Notes: generated from the sequence alone by a model not told the origin. DNA of 64,000 nucleotides from Reyranellaceae bacterium (GCA_022844045.1 JALHMM010000022.1:1-64000), one strand, 5' to 3'; numbered from the stretch's first letter, positions 53,510 to 62,339 are shown. Made by a program: numbers and translations.

Positions 53510-53896
53510 GGACGTCGCGTTTGGCTCCCCATACCGAGGCGGTCCCGGGTCGCTGGACGCGTGGCCTCGGGGTTTGATGGTGCTTCATTTGTTTCGCCGG
53601 TCTGCGCAAGACGGCTACTCGGCGGATCGCCCCGAACTTCCCGCCACGCCAAGGCCATTCAGAATCGGTATTGCCTATGGAGACTATGCGATCGGAGGGC
53701 GGGACGGATTCCAGCGCGCCTCGCGAGGTGTCCGCACAGTTGTTGGATTTCGTTGATCCCCGGCCCATGGTCCATCCCATATCCCGGAAGATCTCGCGAC
53801 GCCACGTCCCGCCGCGCCTATCCCAAGCGGTTGCGGTGCTGTGCTGCACCGCGGTGGCTGCCGACGAAAAGCCGCAGATGCGCTGTGGCAGGAATT
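53510..53896. other. Non-coding stretch before tRNA-Glu
   Basis: A 387-bp gap between the DUF2269-like gene and the 3' end of the tRNA. Overlapping frames exist on both strands, but they lack start signals and homology. No clear promoter or repeat is seen. Confidence 0.5.
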
Positions 53897-53972
53897 TGGC
53901 GCCCCCTACGGGATTCGAACCCGTGTTTCAGCCTTGAGAGGGCCGCGTCCTGGGCCTCTAGACGAAGGGGGC
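53897..53972 (-). tRNA. tRNA-Glu (anticodon CTC)
   Basis: A 76-base cloverleaf. The acceptor GCCCCCT (from 53972) pairs with AGGGGGC. The D arm is GTC/GAC, and the anticodon stem CGGCC/GGCTG encloses CTCTCAA with anticodon CTC at 53936-53938. The T arm is CGGGTTCGAATCCCG, and the 3' CCA is encoded (53897-53899). It reads GAG codons, the preferred Glu codon in such a GC-rich genome. Confidence 0.95.
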
Positions 53973-54070
53973 GGAGGCCAGCGACGGGCTTTTAGGCCAT
54001 GAATCCTTGCCGCGCAACCCCGGTCCGTCCAACCATGGCATGGGCCGGGGTGGGCCGGGGACGGAGCGGC

Positions 54071-54290
54071 ATGGTCGCGTTCAAGACGGCACCGGATCTC
54101 AATCCCTGGACGCCTCGCTTCCGTTGCCTGCCGGGCACGATCGACGCCATATCCATGTGTTCGGCCCGGCCGATTGCCGCCCCTATGGCCCGAAGGCCGG
54201 GTATCTGCCGCGCGAGGCGCCGCCCGCGACTGATGCCGGGCTTCAGGACACGCTATGCGTATCCGCGTCAGTGATCACCAGCGGCGGTGC
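54071..54290 (+). pseudogene. Relic of an amidohydrolase (PDC-hydrolase-like), frameshifted and truncated
   Basis: From ATG 54071 the frame reads 'PDLNPWTPRFRCLPGTIDA'. At 54148 the frame must shift by one base to continue as 'HIHVFGPADCRPYGPKAGYL' and 'PREAPPATDAGLQ'. The joined text is the N-terminus of the TIM-barrel amidohydrolases related to 2-pyrone-4,6-dicarboxylate hydrolase, including the 'D-A-H-x-H-V-F-G-P' metal motif. The remaining ~220 residues are missing; the next gene begins at 54373. A sequencing error could explain the shift but not the truncation. Confidence 0.7.
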
Positions 54291-54372
54291 ATCCCGGTTG
54301 ACATTGCCCATGCTCTCTACGGCCTCCCGACCGTGGCATAGTCGCGCCCACAAGATCACGGAGGAAACGCAG

Positions 54373-55455
54373 ATGGCTGAGATCGAGACGGTGACCGTGC
54401 CGGCGCAGACCGTGCGGGCGCAGTGCGAGGCTATCCTGCGCGCATGGGGCATGTCGGACGAGCACGTGAAGATGACGGCTGACGTGCTGCTGGAGACCGA
54501 TCTGCGCGGAATCGAATCGCACGGGATGTCGATGCTGCCGATCTACAACGATATGCGTGGCAAGAAGATCAACATGACGCCGGATATCCACGTCGTGAAG
54601 GAGACGCCGGTCTCGGCGCTGATCGACGCCGACAACGGCATCGGTCACATCGCCTCGACCATCGGCATGGGCATGGCGATCGCCGAGGCCAAGGCCATGG
54701 GCCTGGCCGTCGTGTGTGTGCGGCGCTCCGCGCATTTCGGCGCGGCGGGCTGCTACAGCGATATGGCGGCGCGTGCCGGCATGATCGGCATTGTCACCAC
54801 TTCGGCGCGCGGCATCACCATGGTGCCGACGCACGGCACGGTGCCGGTTTTCGGCACCAACCCGATCTCGGTGGCGGCGCCGGCCGGCAAGCATCAGCCG
54901 TTCAATCTCGACATGGCGACGACGCCGGTGGCGGTGAACAAGCTCAAGGTCTACTGGTTGAAGGGCAAGGAGATCCCCGAGGGCTGGGCCTACAACGAGC
55001 AGGGCGGCTCCGAGCGCAACGCCGAGCGCGCCTTCAAGACCAAGCGCATGGCGCCATTGGGCGGCACACGCGAGAGCGGCGGCCACAAGGGCTACGGCCT
55101 GGCGATGGTGGTGAACATCCTGTCGCAGACGCTTGCCGGCACGACTTTTCAGCCGCTGCGCGTGAAGCGCGAAGGCACCGATACGCCGGACAATATCGGC
55201 CACTTCTTCCTGGTGATCGATCCCAAGCTGTTCCGCGAAGAGGGTGAGTTCGAGTCCGATCTCGACGAGATGATGGACTTCCTGCGCGGCCAGGTGCCGG
55301 CCGACGCCGCGCAGCCAGTGCTGGTGCCGGGCGATCCCGAGTATGCCGAGAAAGAGACGCGGCTACGCAACGGCATCCCGGTTCCGCGTATGCTGGCCGA
55401 TCAGATCCGCGACGTCTGCCGCAAGAGCAACGCGGCATATCTGCTGGAGGGGTGA
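54373..55455 (+). CDS. Malate/L-lactate dehydrogenase family (Ldh2-type) oxidoreductase
   Basis: A 360-residue NAD(P)H-dependent dehydrogenase of the MDH2/LDH2 family, distinct from Rossmann-fold MDH. 'TDLRGIESHGMSMLPIYND' near residue 50, 'RRSAHFGAAGCYSDMAARAG' with the catalytic His, and 'GGHKGYGLAMVVNILS' are family blocks. Members reduce 2-oxoacids such as pyruvate, oxaloacetate, ureidoglycolate or 2,3-diketogulonate; the exact substrate is unclear. The ATG follows GGAGG. The lipocalin-like gene follows after 3 bp. Confidence 0.92.
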   Translation: MAEIETVTVPAQTVRAQCEAILRAWGMSDEHVKMTADVLLETDLRGIESHGMSMLPIYNDMRGKKINMTPDIHVVKETPVSALIDADNGIGHIASTIGMGMAIAEAKAMGLAVVCVRRSAHFGAAGCYSDMAARAGMIGIVTTSARGITMVPTHGTVPVFGTNPISVAAPAGKHQPFNLDMATTPVAVNKLKVYWLKGKEIPEGWAYNEQGGSERNAERAFKTKRMAPLGGTRESGGHKGYGLAMVVNILSQTLAGTTFQPLRVKREGTDTPDNIGHFFLVIDPKLFREEGEFESDLDEMMDFLRGQVPADAAQPVLVPGDPEYAEKETRLRNGIPVPRMLADQIRDVCRKSNAAYLLEG

Positions 55456-55458
55456 CGG

Positions 55459-55884
55459 GTGAGCCATCCGATCGTCGGGACGTGGCGCCTCACGTCGTTC
55501 ACCGAGAGGGACCTCACGACCGGCGCCGTCGCGTATCCCATGGGCGAGGGCGCGAAGGCGATGGTCATCTACACCGCCGACGGTTACGCCGCGACGATCT
55601 TCACGGCGGAAGGGCGTAGCGCGGCCACTGCCGCACCGGCGAGCGAATCGGAGGCCGCGCAGCTCTATCGCAGCATGATCGCGTTCGCCGGCCGCTACGA
55701 GCTGGACGGCGACAGGCTCACCTACAGGCCGGAGATCACTTGGAACGAGGCCTGGAACGGTACGACGCAGGTGCGTTTCTTCGTCATCGATGACGATCGG
55801 CTGCGCGTTGACTCGGCGCCCATCGCTAGCCCGTCGAGTGGCAACCAGATTGTCTTCAGCCTGGCTTGGGAACGCGCAAAATAG
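55459..55884 (+). CDS. Lipocalin-like domain protein
   Basis: A 141-residue beta-barrel protein without signal peptide. 'IVGTWRLTSFTERDLTTGAV' is the lipocalin GxW start, and 'GAKAMVIYTADGYAATIF', 'FAGRYELDGDRLTYRPEITW' and 'NQIVFSLAWERAK' complete the Lipocalin_5-type barrel. The start is GTG 55459, 3 bp after the dehydrogenase stop, so it is probably co-transcribed. Ligand unknown. Convergent with the efflux transporter, 3 bp apart. Confidence 0.85.
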   Translation: MSHPIVGTWRLTSFTERDLTTGAVAYPMGEGAKAMVIYTADGYAATIFTAEGRSAATAAPASESEAAQLYRSMIAFAGRYELDGDRLTYRPEITWNEAWNGTTQVRFFVIDDDRLRVDSAPIASPSSGNQIVFSLAWERAK

Positions 55885-55887
55885 TCT

Positions 55888-57453
55888 TCAATCCGCGCTG
55901 CGCATGTCGCGGCGCTGCGAGCGCGACAGGATGTAGGCGGGTAGCAGCGCCAGCAAGGTCACGCCGCCCACGACCATGAAAGTGTCCTGGAAAGCCAATG
56001 TCTGGCTCTGCGCGTTGACGACCGTGCCAAGATAGTCGAGCGCGACATTGTGGCGGAGGCGCTCGGTGAGGCCCACGGTCTTCAGCAGGGTCTCGACCTG
56101 GTGCATGAGGCGGTCGGTGGCGTGGTTGGCGTAGTCCTGCGTCGCCGTCAGCGCCTCGGCGTGGAAGCGTCCGCGAGTCTCGAGCACGGCGACGAACAGA
56201 ACCGTGCCCAGCGCGCCGCCGAGCTGGCGCATGAAGTTGGTGGCGCCGGCGCCCTGGCGCACCTTGTCGGGCGGCAGCACCTTCAGCGACGAGGCGTTGA
56301 GGCTCGGATTGATGAAGCCGAGTCCGAGCCGCGAGACCATGGTGACCAGGACCAGCGTCCAGAAGACGGTGTTGACGTCGGCCAGGCTCATGAAGTGGAA
56401 GCCGATCGCGAACAGGATCAGGCCACCCATGATCATCAGCGCCGGCGGCAGCACGTCGGCCATGCGTCCGGCGACCGGAAAGATCACCGCCAGCATCAGG
56501 CCCGCTGGCATCATCATCAGGCCCGAGACCAGCGGCGTGAAGCCTTGTGTGGTCTGCACGAAGACCGGCACGAGATAGGTCGAGCCCATCATGCAGGCGC
56601 CGAAGATGAAGGCGACGATGCCGGCCGAGGCGAACTGGCTATTGGCGAACATGCGCACCTCGAGCAAAGGCTTGTCGGTGTGCAGTTCCCAGAGCACGAA
56701 GAGGATCGATGCCACCGTGCCGCCGGCCAGGCGCGCGACGATGGTGTCGGAATCCCAACCCTCGCTCTGGCCATAGGCGAAGCCGGTCATGATGCAGAAC
56801 AGCGCCACGCCGATCAGCAGGAAGCCGATCCAGTCGAAGCGCGGCACCGTCTTGGGCAGCGGCTGGGTCGGCATGAATAGCGAGCCCAGGATCGCCGCCA
56901 ACAGGCAGAAGGGCAGGGCGACGTAGAAGACGTAGCGCCACGAGAAGAACTCGATCATCAGCCCGCCCAAGGTCGGGCCGATCGCCGGCGCGAAGACAAC
57001 GCCGAGACCGAAAGTGCCCATCGCCATGCCGCGGCGCTCGGGTGGGAAGACGCTGAAGATGATCGCCATGACCAGCGGCTGGCCGATGCCTGATGAGAAG
57101 CCCTGCAGCACGCGGGCGAAGATCAGCACGTCCTCGTTGGGTGCGCTGCCACCCAGCACCGCGCCGCAGGAGAAGATGGCCAGAGAGCCGATGAAGGTCC
57201 GGCGCTCGCCCAGCACGCCGACCACCCAGGCGCTGAGCAGCATGCCGAAGGTCATGGTCGCGGCGAAGGCCGACGACATCCATTGCGCCATGTCCTGGCC
57301 GATGCCGAAGGCGCCCATGACGTCGGGTACGGCGACGTTCACCGTTGTCATGCTCAGCACCATGGCGACGACGCCGACCATGCCTGTGATGGTGACCAGC
57401 CACCGATAGGACGGGCCGTAGCGTTCGGCCAGCACCTCGGTGCTATCGTACAT
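55888..57453 (-). CDS. DHA2-family MFS drug transporter (EmrB-like)
   Basis: A 521-residue inner-membrane antiporter with 14 predicted helices. Motif A-like 'GVLGERRTFIGSLAIFS', motif C 'FAPAIGPTLGGLMIEFFSWR' and 'NVAVPDVMGAFGIGQDMAQW' at helix 1 are diagnostic for EmrB/QacA. It exports hydrophobic toxic compounds with proton uptake. Its start overlaps the 3' end of the HlyD-type gene by 11 bp, forming an EmrA-EmrB pair that would dock to an outer-membrane channel encoded elsewhere. Confidence 0.94.
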   Translation of the reverse strand: MYDSTEVLAERYGPSYRWLVTITGMVGVVAMVLSMTTVNVAVPDVMGAFGIGQDMAQWMSSAFAATMTFGMLLSAWVVGVLGERRTFIGSLAIFSCGAVLGGSAPNEDVLIFARVLQGFSSGIGQPLVMAIIFSVFPPERRGMAMGTFGLGVVFAPAIGPTLGGLMIEFFSWRYVFYVALPFCLLAAILGSLFMPTQPLPKTVPRFDWIGFLLIGVALFCIMTGFAYGQSEGWDSDTIVARLAGGTVASILFVLWELHTDKPLLEVRMFANSQFASAGIVAFIFGACMMGSTYLVPVFVQTTQGFTPLVSGLMMMPAGLMLAVIFPVAGRMADVLPPALMIMGGLILFAIGFHFMSLADVNTVFWTLVLVTMVSRLGLGFINPSLNASSLKVLPPDKVRQGAGATNFMRQLGGALGTVLFVAVLETRGRFHAEALTATQDYANHATDRLMHQVETLLKTVGLTERLRHNVALDYLGTVVNAQSQTLAFQDTFMVVGGVTLLALLPAYILSRSQRRDMRSAD

Positions 57454-58570
57454 CGATCGCGATCTCGACCATCATGCCGGGCGACAGCACCTTCGGCTTC
57501 TCGACGAAATCGATCTTCACCGGCACGCGCTGGGTGATCTTGGTGAAGTTGCCGCTGGGGTTGGGCGTCGGCAGCAGGGCGAAGCGCGCCGTGGTCGAGC
57601 TGCCGATGCGCGCGACACGGCCGACGAAGCGCTCGTTGGGATAGGCGTCGACGGTGATCTCGACCGGCTGGCCCACGCGCAAGTAACGGATGCGCGTTTC
57701 CTTGATGTTGGCCTCGATCCACACGTCGTTGGGATCGTGCAGCATCAGGATGCGCTGGCCCGGCCCGACATACTCGCCGGCCAGCATGAAGGTACGATCG
57801 ACGATGGCGGCGATCGGGCTGCGGATGGTGCGATCCTCGACATCGACCAGTTGCTGGCGCAGTTGAGATTGGAGGTTGGCCTCGGCGTGCTCCAGCCCAG
57901 CGACCTGGCCGTCGATGACCGCCAGGCGGTCGCGCTCGGCCAAGGCCTCGGCCAGCGCGCCCTCGGCCTGCGTGCGTTCGGCGTCCAGCCGCAGGCGCAT
58001 GTTCTGCAGCCGCGTTACGGCGGCCTGCGCCGTCTCCAGTTGCTTGTCAGTGATGACGCGGCGTTCGTAGAGCTGCTTGCTGCGCTCCAGCTCCTGGTTG
58101 GCCAGCAGGATGTCGGAGTCGAGCATGTCGCGCGCGGCCTGCGTGACCTTGACGCCCGAAGCGCGCGTGCGGGCCTTGGCCTCGGCCTGGTTCTCGATCA
58201 TTTTTCGTTCGGCGAGCAGGCGCGTGCGGTCGGCCTGGATCGACTGGATCTGCGCACGCAGCGCGTCGGCGCGCAATTTCGCGGTGCGGTCGTCGATGCG
58301 GGCTACGACCTGGTTGGCCTCGATCCGCATGCCCTCGCGCACTGGCACTTCAACCAGCCAGCCCTCGGCGCGGCTCGACATGGTGACGATGTCGGCGGAG
58401 ATGCGCGCGTCGGTCTCGTAGACGTGCGTCGAGCGCAGATAGACCTCGTATCCGCCGAAAATCAGGGCGGCGAAGAGGATCGCGCCGATGACCAGCAGCC
58501 GCAGTCGCTGGCGGCTTATCCTGCCGCGCGCTCCCTGCGTGTCCGGCCTATATTTCAGTGACCCGTCTAT
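57443..58570 (-). CDS. HlyD/EmrA-type efflux adaptor, start codon abnormal
   Basis: A membrane-fusion protein of about 375 residues. A membrane helix ('LRLLVIGAILFAALIFGG') is followed by a beta-barrel/lipoyl part ('VYETDARISADIVTMSSRAE'), a coiled-coil and a second lipoyl half ('RSPIAAIVDRTFMLAGEYVG'). The frame is open from 58600, but upstream of the helix it has no ATG, GTG or TTG. ATA at 58570 (giving 'IDGSLKYRPDTQGARG') or CTG at 58558 are the only plausible starts. The first ATG, 58381, would remove the membrane anchor. A point change ATG to ATA is a simple explanation. Confidence 0.8.
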   Translation of the reverse strand: MDGSLKYRPDTQGARGRISRQRLRLLVIGAILFAALIFGGYEVYLRSTHVYETDARISADIVTMSSRAEGWLVEVPVREGMRIEANQVVARIDDRTAKLRADALRAQIQSIQADRTRLLAERKMIENQAEAKARTRASGVKVTQAARDMLDSDILLANQELERSKQLYERRVITDKQLETAQAAVTRLQNMRLRLDAERTQAEGALAEALAERDRLAVIDGQVAGLEHAEANLQSQLRQQLVDVEDRTIRSPIAAIVDRTFMLAGEYVGPGQRILMLHDPNDVWIEANIKETRIRYLRVGQPVEITVDAYPNERFVGRVARIGSSTTARFALLPTPNPSGNFTKITQRVPVKIDFVEKPKVLSPGMMVEIAIDVR

Positions 58571-58630
58571 GCGCGTTTCGTCCCGCTGCTTGTGTAGTGA
58601 TCATCCGCTCACCGGCGCCCCGGTTCAATA

Positions 58631-58668
58631 AGCTTCCCGCACAGGGCTGCCACGCGGTCAGGGAAGCT
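58631..58668 (-). terminator. Inverted repeat at the end of the Lin0512 gene pair
   Basis: AGCTTCCC (58631-58638) and GGGAAGCT (58661-58668) are perfect 8-bp arms with a 22-base loop. The repeat overlaps the stop codon of the downstream Lin0512 gene. On the minus strand it is followed by TATTG. It may end the pair's transcript before the efflux adaptor gene. Confidence 0.4.
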
Positions 58669-59002
58669 CCAGGCTGACGACCACGGCGGCGCTGGCTATC
58701 ACGGCCACATCGCCCACTTCCTCATCCGGTACATCAAGACCGCCCTTTACGACCTTCACGGTCACGATGCCGTACGGCAGGGAGGCCTTGACCGCCGCGG
58801 CATCGACCTTGTCGGGCTGCTGCACGCCGATCGTGACCTCGACGAACATCGAGGTCTTGGGGTTGACCTTCAGGGTGCGCAGCACCGTCAGCGAGCTGTG
58901 ATGGATGGCGTCCTGCACCGCGCGCAGGGCCGCCTTGGTGTAGTCGCCGCCGTGCAGGTCGTTGCCGGTGCCCATCTCGAGGATGACGCGCTTGATCGCC
59001 AT
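58658..59002 (-). CDS. Lin0512 family protein (second of tandem pair)
   Basis: A 114-residue protein of the small Lin0512 family (unknown function, known from structure-based annotation only). 'RVILEMGTGNDLHGGDYTKA' and 'FVEVTIGVQQPDKVDAAAVK' are the conserved blocks. It parallels the preceding gene along its whole length, so a pair arose by duplication. An GAGGAG site precedes ATG 59002. The two may form a heteromer (inference). Confidence 0.85.
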   Translation of the reverse strand: MAIKRVILEMGTGNDLHGGDYTKAALRAVQDAIHHSSLTVLRTLKVNPKTSMFVEVTIGVQQPDKVDAAAVKASLPYGIVTVKVVKGGLDVPDEEVGDVAVIASAAVVVSLELP

Positions 59003-59013
59003 GGCCGTTCTCC

Positions 59014-59355
59014 TCAAGGCAGGTCGAGCCGCACGACGGCGGCGGCGTTGGCCATGACCGTGACATCGGTGCCGGCGGCGTTGGGAATCTCCAGCCCGCC
59101 CTCGACGACGGTGACCGTTCCTGATCCGTGCGGCAGCACCGCCAGTACCTCGGCCTTGTCGACCTTGTCCGGTTTCGGAACCCCGATGGTGACATCGACC
59201 CGCATCGAATCGACCGGCTTGCCCAGCGCGTCGGCCACGGTCAGCGAGTTGTGCCACAGCGCGTCCTTCAGGGCGCGCACGGCAGCCTTGGTGTAGTCGC
59301 CACCGCGAATATCGGTGCCCATGCCGATCTCCAGCACCACGCGCCTATAGGCCAT
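59014..59355 (-). CDS. Lin0512 family protein (first of tandem pair)
   Basis: A 113-residue paralogue of the gene at 58658. 'RVVLEIGMGTDIRGGDYTKA' and 'RVDVTIGVPKPDKVDKAEVL' align with 'RVILEMGTGNDLHGGDYTKA' and 'FVEVTIGVQQPDKVDAAAVK'. The ATG at 59355 follows GGGGA. Eleven base pairs separate its stop from the next ATG, so the two are co-transcribed. No enzymatic residues can be proposed with confidence. Confidence 0.85.
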   Translation of the reverse strand: MAYRRVVLEIGMGTDIRGGDYTKAAVRALKDALWHNSLTVADALGKPVDSMRVDVTIGVPKPDKVDKAEVLAVLPHGSGTVTVVEGGLEIPNAAGTDVTVMANAAAVVRLDLP

Positions 59356-59480
59356 TGTTTGTCCCCGATTGAGCCTAGTCGGCCGAGACTGTAGGCGGGA
59401 TGCGCCGGGCATGCCACGACGCGAAACCGGCGGGCAGCCATGCCTGCGAGGCGGCTGGGGCCCATGCTAGAAAACGCGCC

Positions 59481-60389
59481 ATGGACGCCGACGCAGCCCT
59501 CGATCTTTCCGCCATTCCCAGGATGGCCGACGGCCGAACAGCCGCCGAGCACATCGCCGAGATCGAGGCCAGTTCGCACGCCGAGCGCGTGCCGATGGGC
59601 AATGGCGGGCGCATGATGTGGCACGTCTGGGGCGCCGAATCCGGCAAGCCGGTCCTGGTACTGCTGCACGGCGGCGGTGGCTCGTGGCTGCACTGGGTGC
59701 GTAACGTGCTGCCGCTGTCGCGACGCTATGCCCTCTACGTCGCCGACCTGCCGGGCCTGGGCGAAAGCGACTCGCCGGACAATCTCGGGGACGTCTGGTC
59801 GGTGACCCACTGCGCCAAGCACGCCATGGACGCGCTGCTGCCGAAGGATCAGCGCTTCGACATCGCCGGCTTCTCCTTCGGCGGCAATATCGGCTCGCAT
59901 ATCTGCACGCTCTATGGCGATCGCGTGCGCAGCATGACCCTGGTCGGCCCGGGCGGCTTTCGCATGAAGCGCCTGGCACGCGGCGCGTTGACCCGGCTGA
60001 CCCGCGATATGTCGGGCGAGACGCTGGTCGCCGAGGCGCGGCGCAATCTCGAAATCCTGATGGTGCACGATCCCAAGGCGCTCGATCCGATCGCGCTGCA
60101 CATGCAGGTCGTGAACTCGTTGCGCGCCCGCACCAAGAGCCGCGGCATCTCCTCTAAGGGCCTGCTGAGCGACGTCGTGCCGACCCTGCGCACGCGGGTG
60201 AACGCGATCTGGGGCGAGTTCGACTCGACGGCCTATCCCTACTTCGAGGAGCGCGAGGTCTTCCTGCGCACGCATCACCCGCAGATCGACCTGCGCTATA
60301 TCCCCGGCGGCGGCCACTGGATCGCGTTCGAAGGTGCCGACGCTTTCAACGCGATGCTGCCGGACATGCTGGGCAAGCTGCCCGACTAA
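59481..60389 (+). CDS. Alpha/beta hydrolase
   Basis: A 302-residue hydrolase with the oxyanion segment 'LVLLHGGGGSWLHWVRNVLP', the nucleophile elbow 'IAGFSFGGNIGSHICTL' (Ser near residue 134), a cap region, and the late His in 'YIPGGGHWIAFEG'. C-C hydrolase, esterase and haloperoxidase relatives share this layout, so the substrate is open. It is divergent to the Lin0512 pair and convergent with the deacetylase, stops overlapping in CTAA. Confidence 0.92.
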   Translation: MDADAALDLSAIPRMADGRTAAEHIAEIEASSHAERVPMGNGGRMMWHVWGAESGKPVLVLLHGGGGSWLHWVRNVLPLSRRYALYVADLPGLGESDSPDNLGDVWSVTHCAKHAMDALLPKDQRFDIAGFSFGGNIGSHICTLYGDRVRSMTLVGPGGFRMKRLARGALTRLTRDMSGETLVAEARRNLEILMVHDPKALDPIALHMQVVNSLRARTKSRGISSKGLLSDVVPTLRTRVNAIWGEFDSTAYPYFEEREVFLRTHHPQIDLRYIPGGGHWIAFEGADAFNAMLPDMLGKLPD

Positions 60390-61276
60390 GGGACCGTTCC
60401 CGTCGGCAATGACAGGCAGTGGTTTGCGATCGCGCCGGGTGTGGTGATCCAGAGCGCGTCGCGACAGGAAGCGATGTGCGCCAGCGCGCGACGCAGGTGC
60501 TTGAGCCGATAGGGCTGGCCCATCAGATAGCCGTGCAGGGCGATGCCCATGACCAGCGGTTGGCCAGTGGATTGCCGGCGCATCTCGTCGAAATTGTCGA
60601 CGATCATATCGGCGAAGGTCGTGGCGTCGACCTTGCGTCCGACGATCATCGGGATGTCGTTGAGTTCCTGCGGATAAGGCACGGCGAGGATCGTGCCGCC
60701 GGCGCGCACGCGGAAGCGGATCGGTTGGTCGTCCATGCACCAATCCAGCAGGTAGCGGTAGCCGGCCTCCGCCAGCAGGTCGGGCGTGACGCGGCTCTGC
60801 GAGATCCATGGTCCGAGCCAGCCCGCCGGTGGCGCACCCTCCTGCTTGGCGATGCGCGCGGTCGCCTCGGCGATCAGGCGTCGCTCGTCCACCTCGTCGA
60901 GCACGCCCTGACGCTCGCTGTTGGTGCGGCCGTGGCCGACGATCTCGTCGCCACGCGCGCGATGCGCGGCGATGAGCTGCGGCGCGTAGTCGTACATCGC
61001 GCTGTTGACCAGCGCGGCCGAGGGCAGGGCGAGTTCGTCGAACAGCTCCAGCAGCCGCCAGGCACCGACGCGATTGCCATAATCCCGCCAGGCGAAGTTC
61101 AGCACGTCGGGTTGCGGTCCGCCCGGCGCCAGCTCGGCCCCCAGGCCCTCGCCGAAGGCGAAATGCTCGAGGTTCAGCGCGAGATAGATCGCCAGTCGCT
61201 TGCCGCCGGGCCAGTGGTAGTCCGGCCGGGCGTTGATCGGCAGATAATCGTAGCGGCTATGGGTGGGTAGGCTCAT
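60386..61276 (-). CDS. Polysaccharide deacetylase family protein
   Basis: A 296-residue NodB-fold hydrolase of the PuuE/allantoinase-like branch. 'RPDYHWPGGKRLAIYLALNL' and 'DYGNRVGAWRLLELFDELAL' are typical of this branch, and 'EIVGHGRTNSERQGVLDEVD' holds the metal-proximal His in place of the canonical H-x-x-x-H. No signal peptide is seen, so the substrate is probably a small amide or acetylated compound in the cytoplasm and not a polymer. It is divergent to a Bug-type binding protein 76 bp away, which may supply its substrate (inference). Confidence 0.87.
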   Translation of the reverse strand: MSLPTHSRYDYLPINARPDYHWPGGKRLAIYLALNLEHFAFGEGLGAELAPGGPQPDVLNFAWRDYGNRVGAWRLLELFDELALPSAALVNSAMYDYAPQLIAAHRARGDEIVGHGRTNSERQGVLDEVDERRLIAEATARIAKQEGAPPAGWLGPWISQSRVTPDLLAEAGYRYLLDWCMDDQPIRFRVRAGGTILAVPYPQELNDIPMIVGRKVDATTFADMIVDNFDEMRRQSTGQPLVMGIALHGYLMGQPYRLKHLRRALAHIASCRDALWITTPGAIANHCLSLPTGTVP

Positions 61277-61352
61277 CGCCCGTTCTTCTAGCACGCACCG
61301 TGCCTTGGCACGTCGGTTGCAATCCGGTGGCCAACCATCGCCGGAGAGCCAC

Positions 61353-62333
61353 GTGAAGACCACGCGCCGTACGCTGATCGCCGCCGCCGCCGCGACGCTC
61401 GCTATGCCATCGGTGGTGCGCGCCAACGCCTGGCCGAGCAAGCCGATCAGATTGATCGCGACCTTCCCGCCGGGCGGTTTGGCCGACACGATCTGCCGGG
61501 TGATGGCGCCGAAATACAGCGAGCTGTTGGGCCAGCAGATCCTCGTCGACAACCGGCCCGGTGCCGGTGGCACTTTGGGCGCCGATCTGGTCGCGAAAGC
61601 GCCGCCTGATGGCTACACGCTGGTCATGTCCCACGCCTCGCCGCACGGCGTGGCGCCGGGCATCTATCCCAAGCTGCCGTACGACCCGATCGCCGACTTC
61701 TCGCACCTCACCCTGATCGGCGACGCGCCCAACATCTTCATGGTGCCGCCGGAGTCGCCCTACAAGACCTTGGCCGACTTCGTCGCCGCGGTGAAAGCCA
61801 AGCCCGGCGAGATCGCCTTCGGCAGCTCCGGCGTCGGCTCGACGACGCATCTGATGGGCGAGAACTTCGGCCAGCTGATCGGCGCCAAGCTCAAGCACGT
61901 GCCCTATCGGGGCTCGGCGCCGTCGCTGGCGGACATGTGGGCGGGGGTCATCCCCTCGATGTTCGACCCGATCACCACCAATGTCGGTCACATGCGGTCA
62001 GGCAAGATCAAGGTGCTGGCGATCAGCACCGCCAAGCGCATCGCGCCGTTCCCCGATGTGCCGACCTTCGCCGAACAGGGCTTTCCCAAGATGACGACCT
62101 CGACCTGGGTCGGCCTGTCGGGTCCCAAGGCCATGCCCGCCGATATCCAGTCGAAGCTCTACGAGGCGACGCTGAAGGTCGTGGCCATGCCTGATGTCCG
62201 CGCGCGCTTCGACGAGCTGGCGCTGTTCGTGCCCGAGAAGCCGATGAGCCCGAAGGAGTTCTCTGGCTTTATCGCGGAGTTCGTCGACATCTGGACCAAG
62301 GTCAGCAGGGCCGCCAACGTCCAGGTCGAGTAG
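61353..62333 (+). CDS. Bug-family tripartite tricarboxylate transporter binding protein
   Basis: A 326-residue periplasmic solute-binding protein. The start is GTG 61353 after GGAGAG and opens into a twin-arginine-like signal 'TTRRTLIAAAAATLAMPSVV'. 'PSKPIRLIATFPPGGLADTI', 'VDNRPGAGGTLGADLVAKAP' and 'KHVPYRGSAPSLADMWAG' are Bug/TctC signatures. It binds a carboxylate-type ligand. The membrane partners TctA/TctB are absent from the window, as is usual for Bug proteins. Confidence 0.93.
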   Translation: MKTTRRTLIAAAAATLAMPSVVRANAWPSKPIRLIATFPPGGLADTICRVMAPKYSELLGQQILVDNRPGAGGTLGADLVAKAPPDGYTLVMSHASPHGVAPGIYPKLPYDPIADFSHLTLIGDAPNIFMVPPESPYKTLADFVAAVKAKPGEIAFGSSGVGSTTHLMGENFGQLIGAKLKHVPYRGSAPSLADMWAGVIPSMFDPITTNVGHMRSGKIKVLAISTAKRIAPFPDVPTFAEQGFPKMTTSTWVGLSGPKAMPADIQSKLYEATLKVVAMPDVRARFDELALFVPEKPMSPKEFSGFIAEFVDIWTKVSRAANVQVE

Positions 62334-62339
62334 CGCCCT

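Noticed and set aside
53671..53937. An 88-codon frame ending in 'APPTGFEPVFQP'
   Set aside because: That ending is the well-known false translation of the T-arm side of a tRNA gene; the tRNA-Glu at 53897-53972 explains it.
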